From: JABFSM01 sp963762545 | GTDB taxonomy: Bacteria > Gemmatimonadota > Gemmatimonadetes > Gemmatimonadales > GWC2-71-9 | Direction of reading: 5' to 3' | NCBI GenBank assembly: GCA_963762545.1 | Contig: CAVXLC010000001.1 | Span: forward strand, 930,001 to 994,000 | Length of the DNA stretch: 64,000 bases | Program-made: the position numbers and the translations under genes | Notes under the pieces: model-generated | What the model was told of the DNA's origin: nothing | What the model saw: the letters and a program-made list of their open reading frames with translations, nothing else | The model's database searches: none | In this document: one piece after another, positions 19,500 to 28,073 of the stretch | Layout: every line of letters starts with the position of its first letter | Numbering within the stretch: position 1 is the first letter of the stretch

Positions 19500-21412
19500 G
19501 CGGGCTCACCACGCCCGAGGCGGTCGCCGAGCTGCGGCACGAGCTGCGGACCCCGCTCAATCTGATCATCGGCTACTGCGAGATGCTGCTCGAGGATGTC
19601 ACCGAGCCGGGGCAGCGCGGCGCGCTGGAGCAGACCCTCGCGGCGGGGCGCGACGTCCTGGAGCGGATCAATGCCACGGTCCCGCCGGCCCGCGGCGAGA
19701 TCAGCGAGGCCGACTTCGCCGCGCTCCGCGATGCCCTGCGGGAGCCCCAGGGCCGGATCGTCGCCGCGACCACCGCGCTGCTGGCCGCGGGCGGCGACAT
19801 CGACCCCCAGTTCGAGCGGGACGTGCGGCGCATCCGCAGCTCGGCCGAGCGGCTGCTTACCGTCGAGCTGCCGAGCGGGCGGAGCGCCAGCCATCTCGCC
19901 ATCACCATCGAGCACCCCACGGCCGGCCCCATGGCCGGGCCGCCGGTTCAGCCGGCCCATATCCTGGTCGTGGACGATCAGGAGGACAATCGCGCGGTGC
20001 TGGAGCGGCGGCTCCGGCGCCAGGGCCACACGGTCGAGTCCGCTTCCGGCGGGATCTCGGCGCTCGGCATGCTCGCGAAGGAGCGCTTCGACCTGGTGCT
20101 GCTGGATGTGCTCATGCCCGATCTCGACGGCCTGGCCGTGCTCGAGCGCCTGAAGGCGGATCAGAACACCCGCGACATCCCGGTCATCATGATCTCCGCC
20201 CTCGACGACGTGGCGAGCGTGGTGCGCTGCATCGAGCGCGGCGCGGAGGACCACCTGCCCAAGCCGTTCGATCCGGTGCTGCTCCGGGCCCGGATCAGCG
20301 CCTGCCTCGAGAAGAAGCGGCTCCGCGACGTGGAGCTCGAGTATCTCCGCGAGGTGGGCCGCGTCATCCAGGCGGCCACCGCGGTCGAGGCGGGCAGCTA
20401 CGAGAAGGGCGCGCTGGCCCAGGTCGCGCAGCGGGGCGACGAGCTCGGCCGGCTGGCCCGGGTGTTCGACGCCATGGCGCACCAGGTGCGGGCCCGCGAA
20501 GACCGGCTCAAGGAGCAGGTGGCGGCGCTCCGGCGGGAGATCGGAGAGGCGAGGCAGACCACCCGTCAGGCCGCGCCCCAGAACGCGCTGAGCCTGCCCA
20601 CCGGGCAGCTCTTTGCCGGACGGTTCGAAGTCCTCGAGGAAATCGGCAGCGGGGGCATGGGCATGGTCTACCGCGCCCTCGACCGGGAGCTGGGCGACCA
20701 GGTGGCCATCAAGACCCTGCGTCCCGAGCTGCTCCAGGACCCCACGCTGCTGGAGCGGTTCAAGTCCGAGATCCGCCTGGCCCGGCACATCTCCAGCAAG
20801 CACGTGGTCCGGACCCACGACATCGGGGAGCGCGACGGGGTCTACTACCTGACCATGGAGTACGTCGAAGGCATCACGGTTCGCGAGCTGCTCGATACCC
20901 GAGGGCGGCTCGGGACCGCGCCGACGCTCGCCATCGCGTCCCAGCTGGCCCAGTCGCTGGTGGCCGCGCACGAGCAGGGCGTCATCCACCGGGACATCAA
21001 GCCCCAGAACCTCCTGCTCGACGCCGCGGGGGTGCTCAAGGTGATGGACTTCGGCGTGGCGCGCCTGGCGGGAGGCAACGCCAACCTCACCGAGGCCGGC
21101 ATGATCGTGGGCACGCCGTCCTACATGGCGCCGGAGCAGATGCTGGGAGAGGGGGTCGACCAGCGGACCGACCTGTACGCGGTCGGGGTCGTGATGTTCG
21201 AGTGCCTGCTCGGACGGCTGCCCTTCGAGGCCGGCTCGGCCATCGCCCTGATTGCCCGGGTGCTGCGCGACCAGCCCCCGGGGCCCGCCGCGCTCGACCC
21301 GGACATTCCGCCCGCCCTCTCGGACCTGGTGCTGCGGCTCCTCGCCAAGGATCCCGCGCAGCGGCCCGCCAACGCGGCCGAGCTGCTGCACCTCCTGTCC
21401 GACCTCTCCTGA
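19496..21412 (+). CDS. Fusion: two HisKA-like hairpins, receiver, HAMP-like segment, Ser/Thr protein kinase
   Basis: 638 residues with an unusual order. (1) Residues 9-62 form a HisKA-type dimerisation hairpin with His15 in LRHELRTPLNLIIGY, but no HATPase domain follows. (2) Residues 74-125 look like a second, degenerate copy (LRDALREPQGRIV...DVRRIRSSAERLL) with Asp79 where His15 would align. (3) REC about 152-268 with Asp204 in LLDVLMPDLDG and KPF. (4) About 280-345 is HAMP-like, ending RGDELGRLARVFDAMAHQV, followed by a coiled coil. (5) A full PknB-like kinase from about 375: GSGGMGMVY, AIK, HRDIKPQN, DFG, GTPSYMAPEQ. No membrane segment. It ends the sensor operon, so phosphate on His15 or Asp204 may gate Ser/Thr kinase activity (inference). 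Convergent with the methyltransferase at 21464; I see no clear terminator between them. Confidence 0.9.
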   Translation: MSGLTTPEAVAELRHELRTPLNLIIGYCEMLLEDVTEPGQRGALEQTLAAGRDVLERINATVPPARGEISEADFAALRDALREPQGRIVAATTALLAAGGDIDPQFERDVRRIRSSAERLLTVELPSGRSASHLAITIEHPTAGPMAGPPVQPAHILVVDDQEDNRAVLERRLRRQGHTVESASGGISALGMLAKERFDLVLLDVLMPDLDGLAVLERLKADQNTRDIPVIMISALDDVASVVRCIERGAEDHLPKPFDPVLLRARISACLEKKRLRDVELEYLREVGRVIQAATAVEAGSYEKGALAQVAQRGDELGRLARVFDAMAHQVRAREDRLKEQVAALRREIGEARQTTRQAAPQNALSLPTGQLFAGRFEVLEEIGSGGMGMVYRALDRELGDQVAIKTLRPELLQDPTLLERFKSEIRLARHISSKHVVRTHDIGERDGVYYLTMEYVEGITVRELLDTRGRLGTAPTLAIASQLAQSLVAAHEQGVIHRDIKPQNLLLDAAGVLKVMDFGVARLAGGNANLTEAGMIVGTPSYMAPEQMLGEGVDQRTDLYAVGVVMFECLLGRLPFEAGSAIALIARVLRDQPPGPAALDPDIPPALSDLVLRLLAKDPAQRPANAAELLHLLSDLS

Positions 21413-21463
21413 ATCCGCGGATCCCGCGCGCGCTCCCCGAGCCCAGCCCGAAAGACGCCCGGC

Positions 21464-22327
21464 TCAGGCCCGGGTGAGCAGCGCAACTCCCGAGAACCGC
21501 TTGAACTCCTCCCGCTTCTTCCTGGGCGCCAGCCTGCCCACGAACCTCCAGAATCGGGCCATCGGCATCGTCCGCTTGAGCCGGATGCTCTCCTCGAACA
21601 TCGACCGGTACTCCAGCTCCCGCCAGCCGAATGGCGCAAAGAAGGCGGTATTCTCCGCGGGGCCGAACTGGAACGGCGCATTGCCCGCCGCCAGCATCGG
21701 GCCCCAGGACTTGGATATCATCTTGATGAGCCCGGGGCTGGCCAGGTCCATGAGCCAGAGCCGGAATGCGGCCTGCCGGTGAAGGTCGCGGGCCAGCTCC
21801 TCGACCGCTGCGGACGACAGGTAGACCAGCAGCCCCTCGGTGATCACCAGCACCCGCTGGGCGGCGGCGCCCACCTGATCGAATAGCGTGGCCCGAGCCC
21901 GGGTGTCCGCCAGGTCCAGGCGCACTCCTTCGTACCGGCACCTGGGCGTTTCACCGGCGAGGCCCGCGAGCTTGGTGTCGATCATCACCGGGTGGTCCAC
22001 GTCGATCCATCGGAGCGACGGCGGCAACTGGAGCCGCCACGGCCGCGCATCGAGCCCCGCGGCCAGGTTGAGGACGCAATCCACCCCGTCGTCGGCAATG
22101 GATCGCATGATGATCTCGTCCATGACCGCCGTGCGGACGATCATCGGCCAGGCGGTCTTCCGGCCGCGGGGCATCTTCCGGACGATGGTCTCGCCCCGCT
22201 CGCCGGCCAGGCGGCGGGCGTAGGGGTCCCGAAAGATCGCGTCGGGCCGCTCCGTCTCCATGGCGCGGTACACCGCCACCCAGCGCGCGGTATCGGAGAT
22301 ATGGCCGATGGGCTTGTCGTCGGTCAT
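21464..22327 (-). CDS. SAM-dependent methyltransferase, LCMT/PPM (leucine carboxyl methyltransferase-like) family
   Basis: 287 residues from ATG 22327, chosen because it overlaps the upstream S9 peptidase stop (ATGA) and matches the family N terminus (HISDTARWVAVYRAMET). Motifs: FRDPYARRLAG, the SAM-binding segment VLNLAAGLDARPWRL, DVDHP, and VITEGLLVYLS. The family methylates carboxyl or hydroxyl groups of small molecules or proteins; the substrate here is unknown. Last gene of the M28-M3-S9 peptidase operon. Confidence 0.85.
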   Translation of the reverse strand: MTDDKPIGHISDTARWVAVYRAMETERPDAIFRDPYARRLAGERGETIVRKMPRGRKTAWPMIVRTAVMDEIIMRSIADDGVDCVLNLAAGLDARPWRLQLPPSLRWIDVDHPVMIDTKLAGLAGETPRCRYEGVRLDLADTRARATLFDQVGAAAQRVLVITEGLLVYLSSAAVEELARDLHRQAAFRLWLMDLASPGLIKMISKSWGPMLAAGNAPFQFGPAENTAFFAPFGWRELEYRSMFEESIRLKRTMPMARFWRFVGRLAPRKKREEFKRFSGVALLTRA

Positions 22328-24372
22328 GAGCGGTATCGGTTGAACCAGCCGAGGATGTAGGCCGCCTTGGCCATGAGGTTGCTGGGATGCTCTTCCACGC
22401 CATGGGACGCGTCGGGTATCCGCATCATGGCCGTGGGCACCTTGCGGATCTTGAGCGCTCCATAGAACTGCTCGGCCTCGGCGCTGGGTGTCCGCCAATC
22501 CGATTCGCCGGTGAACAGCATGGTCGGCGTGGTCACGCTGTCCACATAGGTGAGCGGCGAGCGGCGGGCGTATTCCTCGGCATGCTCCCAGGGCACGCCG
22601 GAGAACCAGTAGCGGGAGTAGAGCGAGAGCGCATCCGAGGTCAACACGAAGCTGGTCCAGTTGATGACCGGCTTCGAGACGACCGCGGCCCGAAAACGAT
22701 GGGTGTGTCCCACGATCCAGGCCGTGAGGACGCCGCCCCCGCTCCCGCCCGTCACATAGAGGCTATCGGGGGAGACGTAGCCCCGCCGGATCACGCTGTC
22801 CACGCCGGTCATCAGGTCGTCGTAATCGTGATCGGGATAGTCGTGGTGGATCAGGTTGCCGAACTCCTCCCCGTAGCCGGTGCTGCCCCGCGGGTTGGTG
22901 TAGAGAATCACATAACCCGCGGCGGCGTAGAGCTGGAAGTCCGCGCCGAAGTACGGGCCGTACATCGCGGAGGGACCGCCGTGGATTTCCAGGATCATGG
23001 GGTACTTCCGGGCCGGATCGAATCCGGGCGGCTTCATGATCCAGCCCTGCACTCTGCGCTGGTCGAATCCGGAGCGATACCAGATCTCCTCCACGGTCCC
23101 GAGCTTCTTCCGGCCCAGCAGGTCATCGTTGAGCCGAGTCAGCCGCTGGGCGGGCGCGCCCGCCCGCGCCACCGCCAGATCGGCCAGGTGATCGGTGGCG
23201 CCCAGGGTGTAGGCCACCCGCCCGTCGGAGGAGACCGCATACGCGGCGCCGCTGTAGGGGCGGTCGAGCGAGAGCCCGCCCAGTCCCTGGGCGATCGGGC
23301 GCAGCTCGCCGGTGAGCGGCACATACGCGATCCGGGTATCGCCCTGGTCGTCGTACTGCACGTAGACGCCGAGGCCGTCCTTGCTCCAGGTCGGCTCCTG
23401 GATGTCGCGGTCCAGCTTCGGCACCAGCATGCGCGATCCGCTGCCGTCGCGGTTCATGACGTACAGGTGGGTGACCTGGTACCACTGGTCATGATCGTCG
23501 AAGCCGGTATAGGCGATGAGCGTCCCGTCCGGAGAGATCGCCGGGCTGCCGTCGGGGCCCTTGCGGTGGGTCAGGGTCTTGAGGGACCCGTCCGCCACCG
23601 AGACTTCGTAGATCTCGCTTTCGTAGGGGTTGTAATCCGCGTCCGCACTGCGATTGGCCGAGAAGATCAGCGCGCGCCCGTCGGGGGTCCAGCGCGGGGC
23701 GCCGTCGTCGAAGGGGCCGCTGGTCAGCTGCCGCGGGGTGCCGCCTTCGGCCGGCAGCAGGAAGATGTGGCGCCGGCCGGTCGGCAGGTACCCGGCGCCG
23801 TCGGCGCGGTAGTTCATGCTCTCGATGAACTTGATGGGCGGCCCCCAGTTGGCGCCGGGCGGCGGCGCCGGCAGCTCCGCGATCGGCGCCGGCGTCTCGG
23901 GAACGAACATGGTGAACGCGATCCAGTTGCCGTCGGGCGACCAGGCCAGCGCCCCCGGGGACTCGGCCAGCCGGGTCAGGTTGGTCTCCTGACCGCTGTC
24001 CATCCAGCGCACGAACAGCTCGGCATGGCCGTCCACGGTGGAGACGTACAGGAGACGGTTGCCGTCCGGCGACCAGCGCGGCGACCCGGCCTCTCGCCCC
24101 GGCGACAGCAGCGGCCGCAACTCGGTGCCGTCGGCATTGATGGTCCAGAGCGTGGACCGCTGGTCGTCCTTCATGATGTCGTAGCCCGCCCGGGCGAACA
24201 CGAGGCGCTTCCCGTCCGGCGCGAACTGGGGCTCGGCGGCCCACTCCAGGTCGAAGACGTCGCGCAGGGTAAACCGGTCGGCGGGCGCCGGCGGCTTCTG
24301 GGCCCGGACCTGGACGGCCGCGAGCGCCGCCACCGCGAGTGCCGCGCCGATGCGCGTGGGGACGAGGCTCAT
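22324..24372 (-). CDS. S9 family (prolyl oligopeptidase-like) secreted peptidase
   Basis: 682 residues. N-terminal signal peptide (ALAVAALAAVQVRAQ), then a seven-bladed-type propeller with repeated PDG strands (FAPDGKRLVF, WSPDGNRLLY, WSPDGNWIAF, WTPDGRALIF, ISPDGTLIAY), then an alpha/beta hydrolase catalytic domain. The nucleophile is Ser544 in VTGGSGGG; the acid is in TGESDWRTP and the histidine in PDASHGVEEHPSN. Expected to cleave oligopeptides in the periplasm or outside the cell. Three bp separate it from the upstream M3 peptidase stop. Confidence 0.92.
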   Translation of the reverse strand: MSLVPTRIGAALAVAALAAVQVRAQKPPAPADRFTLRDVFDLEWAAEPQFAPDGKRLVFARAGYDIMKDDQRSTLWTINADGTELRPLLSPGREAGSPRWSPDGNRLLYVSTVDGHAELFVRWMDSGQETNLTRLAESPGALAWSPDGNWIAFTMFVPETPAPIAELPAPPPGANWGPPIKFIESMNYRADGAGYLPTGRRHIFLLPAEGGTPRQLTSGPFDDGAPRWTPDGRALIFSANRSADADYNPYESEIYEVSVADGSLKTLTHRKGPDGSPAISPDGTLIAYTGFDDHDQWYQVTHLYVMNRDGSGSRMLVPKLDRDIQEPTWSKDGLGVYVQYDDQGDTRIAYVPLTGELRPIAQGLGGLSLDRPYSGAAYAVSSDGRVAYTLGATDHLADLAVARAGAPAQRLTRLNDDLLGRKKLGTVEEIWYRSGFDQRRVQGWIMKPPGFDPARKYPMILEIHGGPSAMYGPYFGADFQLYAAAGYVILYTNPRGSTGYGEEFGNLIHHDYPDHDYDDLMTGVDSVIRRGYVSPDSLYVTGGSGGGVLTAWIVGHTHRFRAAVVSKPVINWTSFVLTSDALSLYSRYWFSGVPWEHAEEYARRSPLTYVDSVTTPTMLFTGESDWRTPSAEAEQFYGALKIRKVPTAMMRIPDASHGVEEHPSNLMAKAAYILGWFNRYRS

Positions 24373-24375
24373 GGC

Positions 24376-26532
24376 TCAGTTCTTTCCGGGTTTGAGGCCG
24401 CGCTGCTCGAGTAGCGGTTCGACCGAGGGATCCCGCCCCCGGAACGCGCGATAGAGCGCGGCGGCATCGTCGGTGCCGCCCCGCGAGAGCACCATGTCGC
24501 GGAAGCGCTGCCCGTTGGCGCGGGTCATCCCGCCGTGCTCGACGAACCAGTAGTAGGCGTCGTGGTCCAGTACCTCGCTCCAGAGGTAGGCGTAGTAGCC
24601 CGCCGAATACCCGCCGCCCCAGATGTGCGCAAAGTAGGGCGTCCGGTAGCGGGGCGGGACCTCGGGGAGATCCACCTTGAAGCGGGTGAGCGCCGCGGTT
24701 TCGAACGCGCCCACGTCCTGCTTGGGTGCCGTGGCCGGCAGGGTGTGCCACGCCATGTCCAGCAGCGCCGCGGCCAGGTACTCCGTGGTCGCGTACCCCT
24801 GGTCGAACGTCCTGGACTTCTTGATCTTGTCCACCAGCGCGGCCGGCATCGGCTGGCCGGTTTGGTACTGCCGGGCGTAGTTCGCGAAGACGGCGGGCTC
24901 CAGGGCCCAGTGCTCGTTGAACTGGGAGGGGAACTCCACGAAGTCGCGCGGGACATTGGTGCCCGCGAGCGTCGGATAGGTCGCGTTGGAGAAGATGCCA
25001 TGCAACGCGTGGCCGAATTCGTGGAACATCGTCTTGACGTCATCGAAGCTGAGCAGGGCGGGCTGGCCCGCCGCCGGCTTGGTGAAGTTGGCGACGTTGA
25101 ACACTACCGGCTTGGTGCCCTTGAGTCCCGACTGATCCACGAACGAGTCTTCCCACGCTCCGCCGCTCTTGCTGGGGCGCGCGAAATAGTCGGCGTAGAA
25201 GAGCGCCATCGAGCTGCCGTCGGCATCGAACACCTCGAACACCCGCACGTCCGGATGGTACGCCGGGATGTCGGTCCGCTCCTTGAAGGTGACACCGTAC
25301 ATCTGTCCCGCGGCGTAGAAGACGCCGTCCTTGAGCACCCGGTCCAGCTCGAAATAGGGCCGGACCTCGGCCTCGTTCAAGTCGTATTCGGCCTTGCGCA
25401 CCTGCTCGGCGTAGAACTCCCAGTCCCACGCCGCCAGCTTGAACCCGCCCTTCTGCTCGTCGATGACCTGCTGCATGCGGGCCGCTTCTCCGCGGGCCTT
25501 GCCCGTGGCCGCGGGTACCATGTCGGTGAGCAGCTTGAGCGCATTGGCAGGGGTCTTGGCCATCTGATCGTCGAGCTGGTAGTCGGCGTACGTCGGAAAG
25601 CCCAGCAGCTTGCCCTTCTGGGCCCGCAGCTCGGCCAGTCGCTGGGCGGTGGCCCTCGTGTCGTTGTCTCCCCCCTGCTCGGCCCGGGTCATGGAGGCCT
25701 TGAGCAGCCGCTCCCGCACCGCCCGGTTCCTGAGGGAGGCCAGCAGCGGCTGCTGCGTGGTGTTGCGGAGCACCAGCACCCACTTGCCCTCGAGCTTCCG
25801 GGACTGCGCCGCTTCCCGCGCGGCGGCAATGTCACCCGGGCTCAGGCCATCGAGCTCGGTGGAATCCGCGATGACCAGCGCCGCCGCGTTGGTTGCCGCC
25901 AGCAGTTTGTTCTGGAACGCGGTATTGAGCTCGGATTCCTCGCGGTTCATCGCGCGAAGCCTGCTCTTGTCGGCGTCGGAGAGCCGGGCGCCCGCCTTGA
26001 CGAAATCGCGGTAGTACTTGCCGACCAGGAACTTCTGTTCCGCGTCGAGCGGCAGCGACGCGCGCTGGTCGTACAGCGTCTTCACCCGCTGAAAGAGCCT
26101 GGAATTGAGGTAGATCGAATCCCGGAAGGCCGCGAGGGGTCCCGCGGTCGCCTCTTCGACCTTCTGGAGGGTATCGTCGGTGTTGGCCTGGGTGATGGCG
26201 AAGAACACCTTGAGCACCCGGGTCAGCAGCTCGCCGGAGCGCTCCATCGGCTCGATGGTGTTGGCGAAAGTCGGGGCGCTGTCCTGCGCGGCGATCAGGG
26301 CGATCTCCGCCAGGTTCTGCTTCATCCCCTCCTCGATGGCCGGCTGATAGTCCGCATCCTTGATCCGGTCGAACCGGGGGGCCTGGAACGGGAGGCTGCT
26401 CGGGGTCAGGAAGGGATTGGCGCCGCCGGCCGCGGTACCCGCCGCCGGCGGGCGACTCACGTCGGGCTTGGCACAGGCGCCGGCCAGCAGGGCGGCGCCC
26501 AGGGACAGCAGAGGCAGTCGCGACATCGACAT
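24376..26532 (-). CDS. M3 family zinc metallopeptidase (Dcp/oligopeptidase-like) lipoprotein
   Basis: 718 residues. Lipoprotein signal with lipobox LAGAC (MSMSRLPLLSLGAALLAGAC), so probably membrane-anchored on the periplasmic side. The zinc site is MFHEFGHALHG (first His about 504), with the downstream Glu expected in the following helix. The ATG is preceded by GAGGAG at 4 nt; a second ATG is two codons in. M3 enzymes of this type remove dipeptides or cut short oligopeptides. It lies 13 bp after the M28 gene and 3 bp before the S9 gene, giving a peptide-scavenging operon. Confidence 0.92.
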   Translation of the reverse strand: MSMSRLPLLSLGAALLAGACAKPDVSRPPAAGTAAGGANPFLTPSSLPFQAPRFDRIKDADYQPAIEEGMKQNLAEIALIAAQDSAPTFANTIEPMERSGELLTRVLKVFFAITQANTDDTLQKVEEATAGPLAAFRDSIYLNSRLFQRVKTLYDQRASLPLDAEQKFLVGKYYRDFVKAGARLSDADKSRLRAMNREESELNTAFQNKLLAATNAAALVIADSTELDGLSPGDIAAAREAAQSRKLEGKWVLVLRNTTQQPLLASLRNRAVRERLLKASMTRAEQGGDNDTRATAQRLAELRAQKGKLLGFPTYADYQLDDQMAKTPANALKLLTDMVPAATGKARGEAARMQQVIDEQKGGFKLAAWDWEFYAEQVRKAEYDLNEAEVRPYFELDRVLKDGVFYAAGQMYGVTFKERTDIPAYHPDVRVFEVFDADGSSMALFYADYFARPSKSGGAWEDSFVDQSGLKGTKPVVFNVANFTKPAAGQPALLSFDDVKTMFHEFGHALHGIFSNATYPTLAGTNVPRDFVEFPSQFNEHWALEPAVFANYARQYQTGQPMPAALVDKIKKSRTFDQGYATTEYLAAALLDMAWHTLPATAPKQDVGAFETAALTRFKVDLPEVPPRYRTPYFAHIWGGGYSAGYYAYLWSEVLDHDAYYWFVEHGGMTRANGQRFRDMVLSRGGTDDAAALYRAFRGRDPSVEPLLEQRGLKPGKN

Positions 26533-26545
26533 CAGACTCCTCGGA

Positions 26546-28024
26546 TCAGGGAATGGGGCGCGGGGGCCGAGGGATCTTCTGATCCCGCATGGCGGCCTGC
26601 CACGCGAAGAGGGCGAGCACGATGGCGTTCTGCTGGAGATCGGCGGTCGTCACGCGATCCGCAAAGTCCATGTTGGTGTGATGCTCCCGCTGGTCGTATT
26701 CGACATAGTCCTGAAGCGAATTGAACCCGGGCAGGCCCAGCGCGGTGAACGACAGGTGATCGGTGGCGCCGATCTTGCCAATGACGTTGCGGCGGGCGCC
26801 CAGCTCCTTGAGCGGCTCCAGCCAGGCGTCGAAGATCGCCTTGGCCTCGGGATTCCCCTCCATGTACCAGCCGAAGATCGGTCCGCTGCCCGGATCGCTG
26901 TTGAGGTAGACCGCCAGCTTGTCCCGCGCGGCGGCGTTGGCGGTTCCCGCGTAGTGGGCCTCCGCGTAGGCGTGGCTGCCGAGGAGGCCTTCTTCCTCGC
27001 CGCCCCAGAGCGCCATCCGGATGGTGCGGCGCGGCCGCGCGCCTATCGCCTTAAGGACCCGCATCGCCTCGATGAGGGAGGAGGCGGCATCGGCGTTGTC
27101 GGTGGCGCCGGTCGCCGAGTGCCAGGAATCCAGGTGCGCGCCGAGCAGGACGACCTCGTCCTTGAGCGCGGGATCGGTGCCGGGAATCTCGGCGATCACG
27201 TTGTAGCCGCTGGTGTCCGCGGTGAAGTACCTGGTGTCCACCCGGGCCCGCAGCTTGACCGGGCTGCCCGCCAGGATCGCGTTCACGATCATGTTGTACT
27301 GTTCGGCCGCCACGATGACCGAAGGCGCGGCGTCGTCCGGCGTGGCCCGGTTGCCCAGGACGAACATCGTCCCGTGCTGGCCCTGGGAGGGCCGGAGCAC
27401 CAGGCCGGCGCCGACCTCGCGCATGACCCGAACCCTGGCCTGGTTGGAGAGTGGCCCGCCGGCATACAGGAACGGGGGCGCCCCGATCGGGACCGGCTGC
27501 TCGCTCAGGCTGGGCTCCGGCCGGTCCCGGGTGATGAATTCGGTCTGCGGCTTGGTCGCGAGGACGATCGCACCCCGGAGCTTCGCCGCCCGGGCCCGCA
27601 CCGCCGTCGAATCCGCCAGGTCGCCGATGTACACCGGAGCGCCGAACAGTTCGCCCCGCGTGGACGGCGACCACGCCTCCGCGAACCCGAGCAGCGGAAC
27701 GTAGTACGGCTCCACCATCTCGAGCACCAGCTTCTGGAGGCCCCAACCGCGCCCGAACGGCCAGGACTCCTGGTGCACCGCCGACAGTCCGTAGCCCCTG
27801 AGCCGCTCGGCCGCCCAATCCGCCGCCTGTTTGAAGGCCGGGCTCCCGGTCAGCCGGGGCCCGGTCACGTTGGTCAGGTGGTTGAATGTCGCCGCGACCT
27901 GGGATCGGGTCTGGGCCTCGTCCTTGATCCGCGCCAGCATCGCGCGATCCACCGGCTCCTGGGCCCGGGCCGCGGAACCGGCCCCGAGGAGCATCGTCAC
28001 ACTGATCAGCAGCAGCCGGCTCAT
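26546..28024 (-). CDS. M28 family zinc aminopeptidase, secreted
   Basis: 492 residues from ATG 28024. The frame is open further upstream, but this ATG begins the signal peptide MSRLLLISVTMLLGAGSAARAQ. A PA-like insert lies about 120-250. The M28 zinc motifs are GAHLDSWH, TGATDNADAA and GGEEEGLLGS, followed by GATDHLSF and HHTNMDFADR near the C terminus. It releases N-terminal amino acids from peptides. First gene of the minus-strand peptidase operon and divergent from the VOC gene at 28074, with only 49 bp between start codons. Confidence 0.9.
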   Translation of the reverse strand: MSRLLLISVTMLLGAGSAARAQEPVDRAMLARIKDEAQTRSQVAATFNHLTNVTGPRLTGSPAFKQAADWAAERLRGYGLSAVHQESWPFGRGWGLQKLVLEMVEPYYVPLLGFAEAWSPSTRGELFGAPVYIGDLADSTAVRARAAKLRGAIVLATKPQTEFITRDRPEPSLSEQPVPIGAPPFLYAGGPLSNQARVRVMREVGAGLVLRPSQGQHGTMFVLGNRATPDDAAPSVIVAAEQYNMIVNAILAGSPVKLRARVDTRYFTADTSGYNVIAEIPGTDPALKDEVVLLGAHLDSWHSATGATDNADAASSLIEAMRVLKAIGARPRRTIRMALWGGEEEGLLGSHAYAEAHYAGTANAAARDKLAVYLNSDPGSGPIFGWYMEGNPEAKAIFDAWLEPLKELGARRNVIGKIGATDHLSFTALGLPGFNSLQDYVEYDQREHHTNMDFADRVTTADLQQNAIVLALFAWQAAMRDQKIPRPPRPIP

Positions 28025-28038
28025 GAGCACACCATCGG

Positions 28039-28068
28039 TTGATAAGTTGACGGGGAGGCGGTAACAAT
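28039..28068 (+). promoter_or_regulatory. Possible promoter for the VOC dioxygenase gene (leaderless)
   Basis: TTGATA at 28039-28044, a 17-nt spacer, then TAACAA at 28062-28067. A start about 7 nt later would fall on the ATG at 28074. GGAGG at 28054-28058 is 15 nt from that ATG, too far for a normal Shine-Dalgarno. Weak evidence. Confidence 0.3.
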
Positions 28069-28073
28069 ACGGT

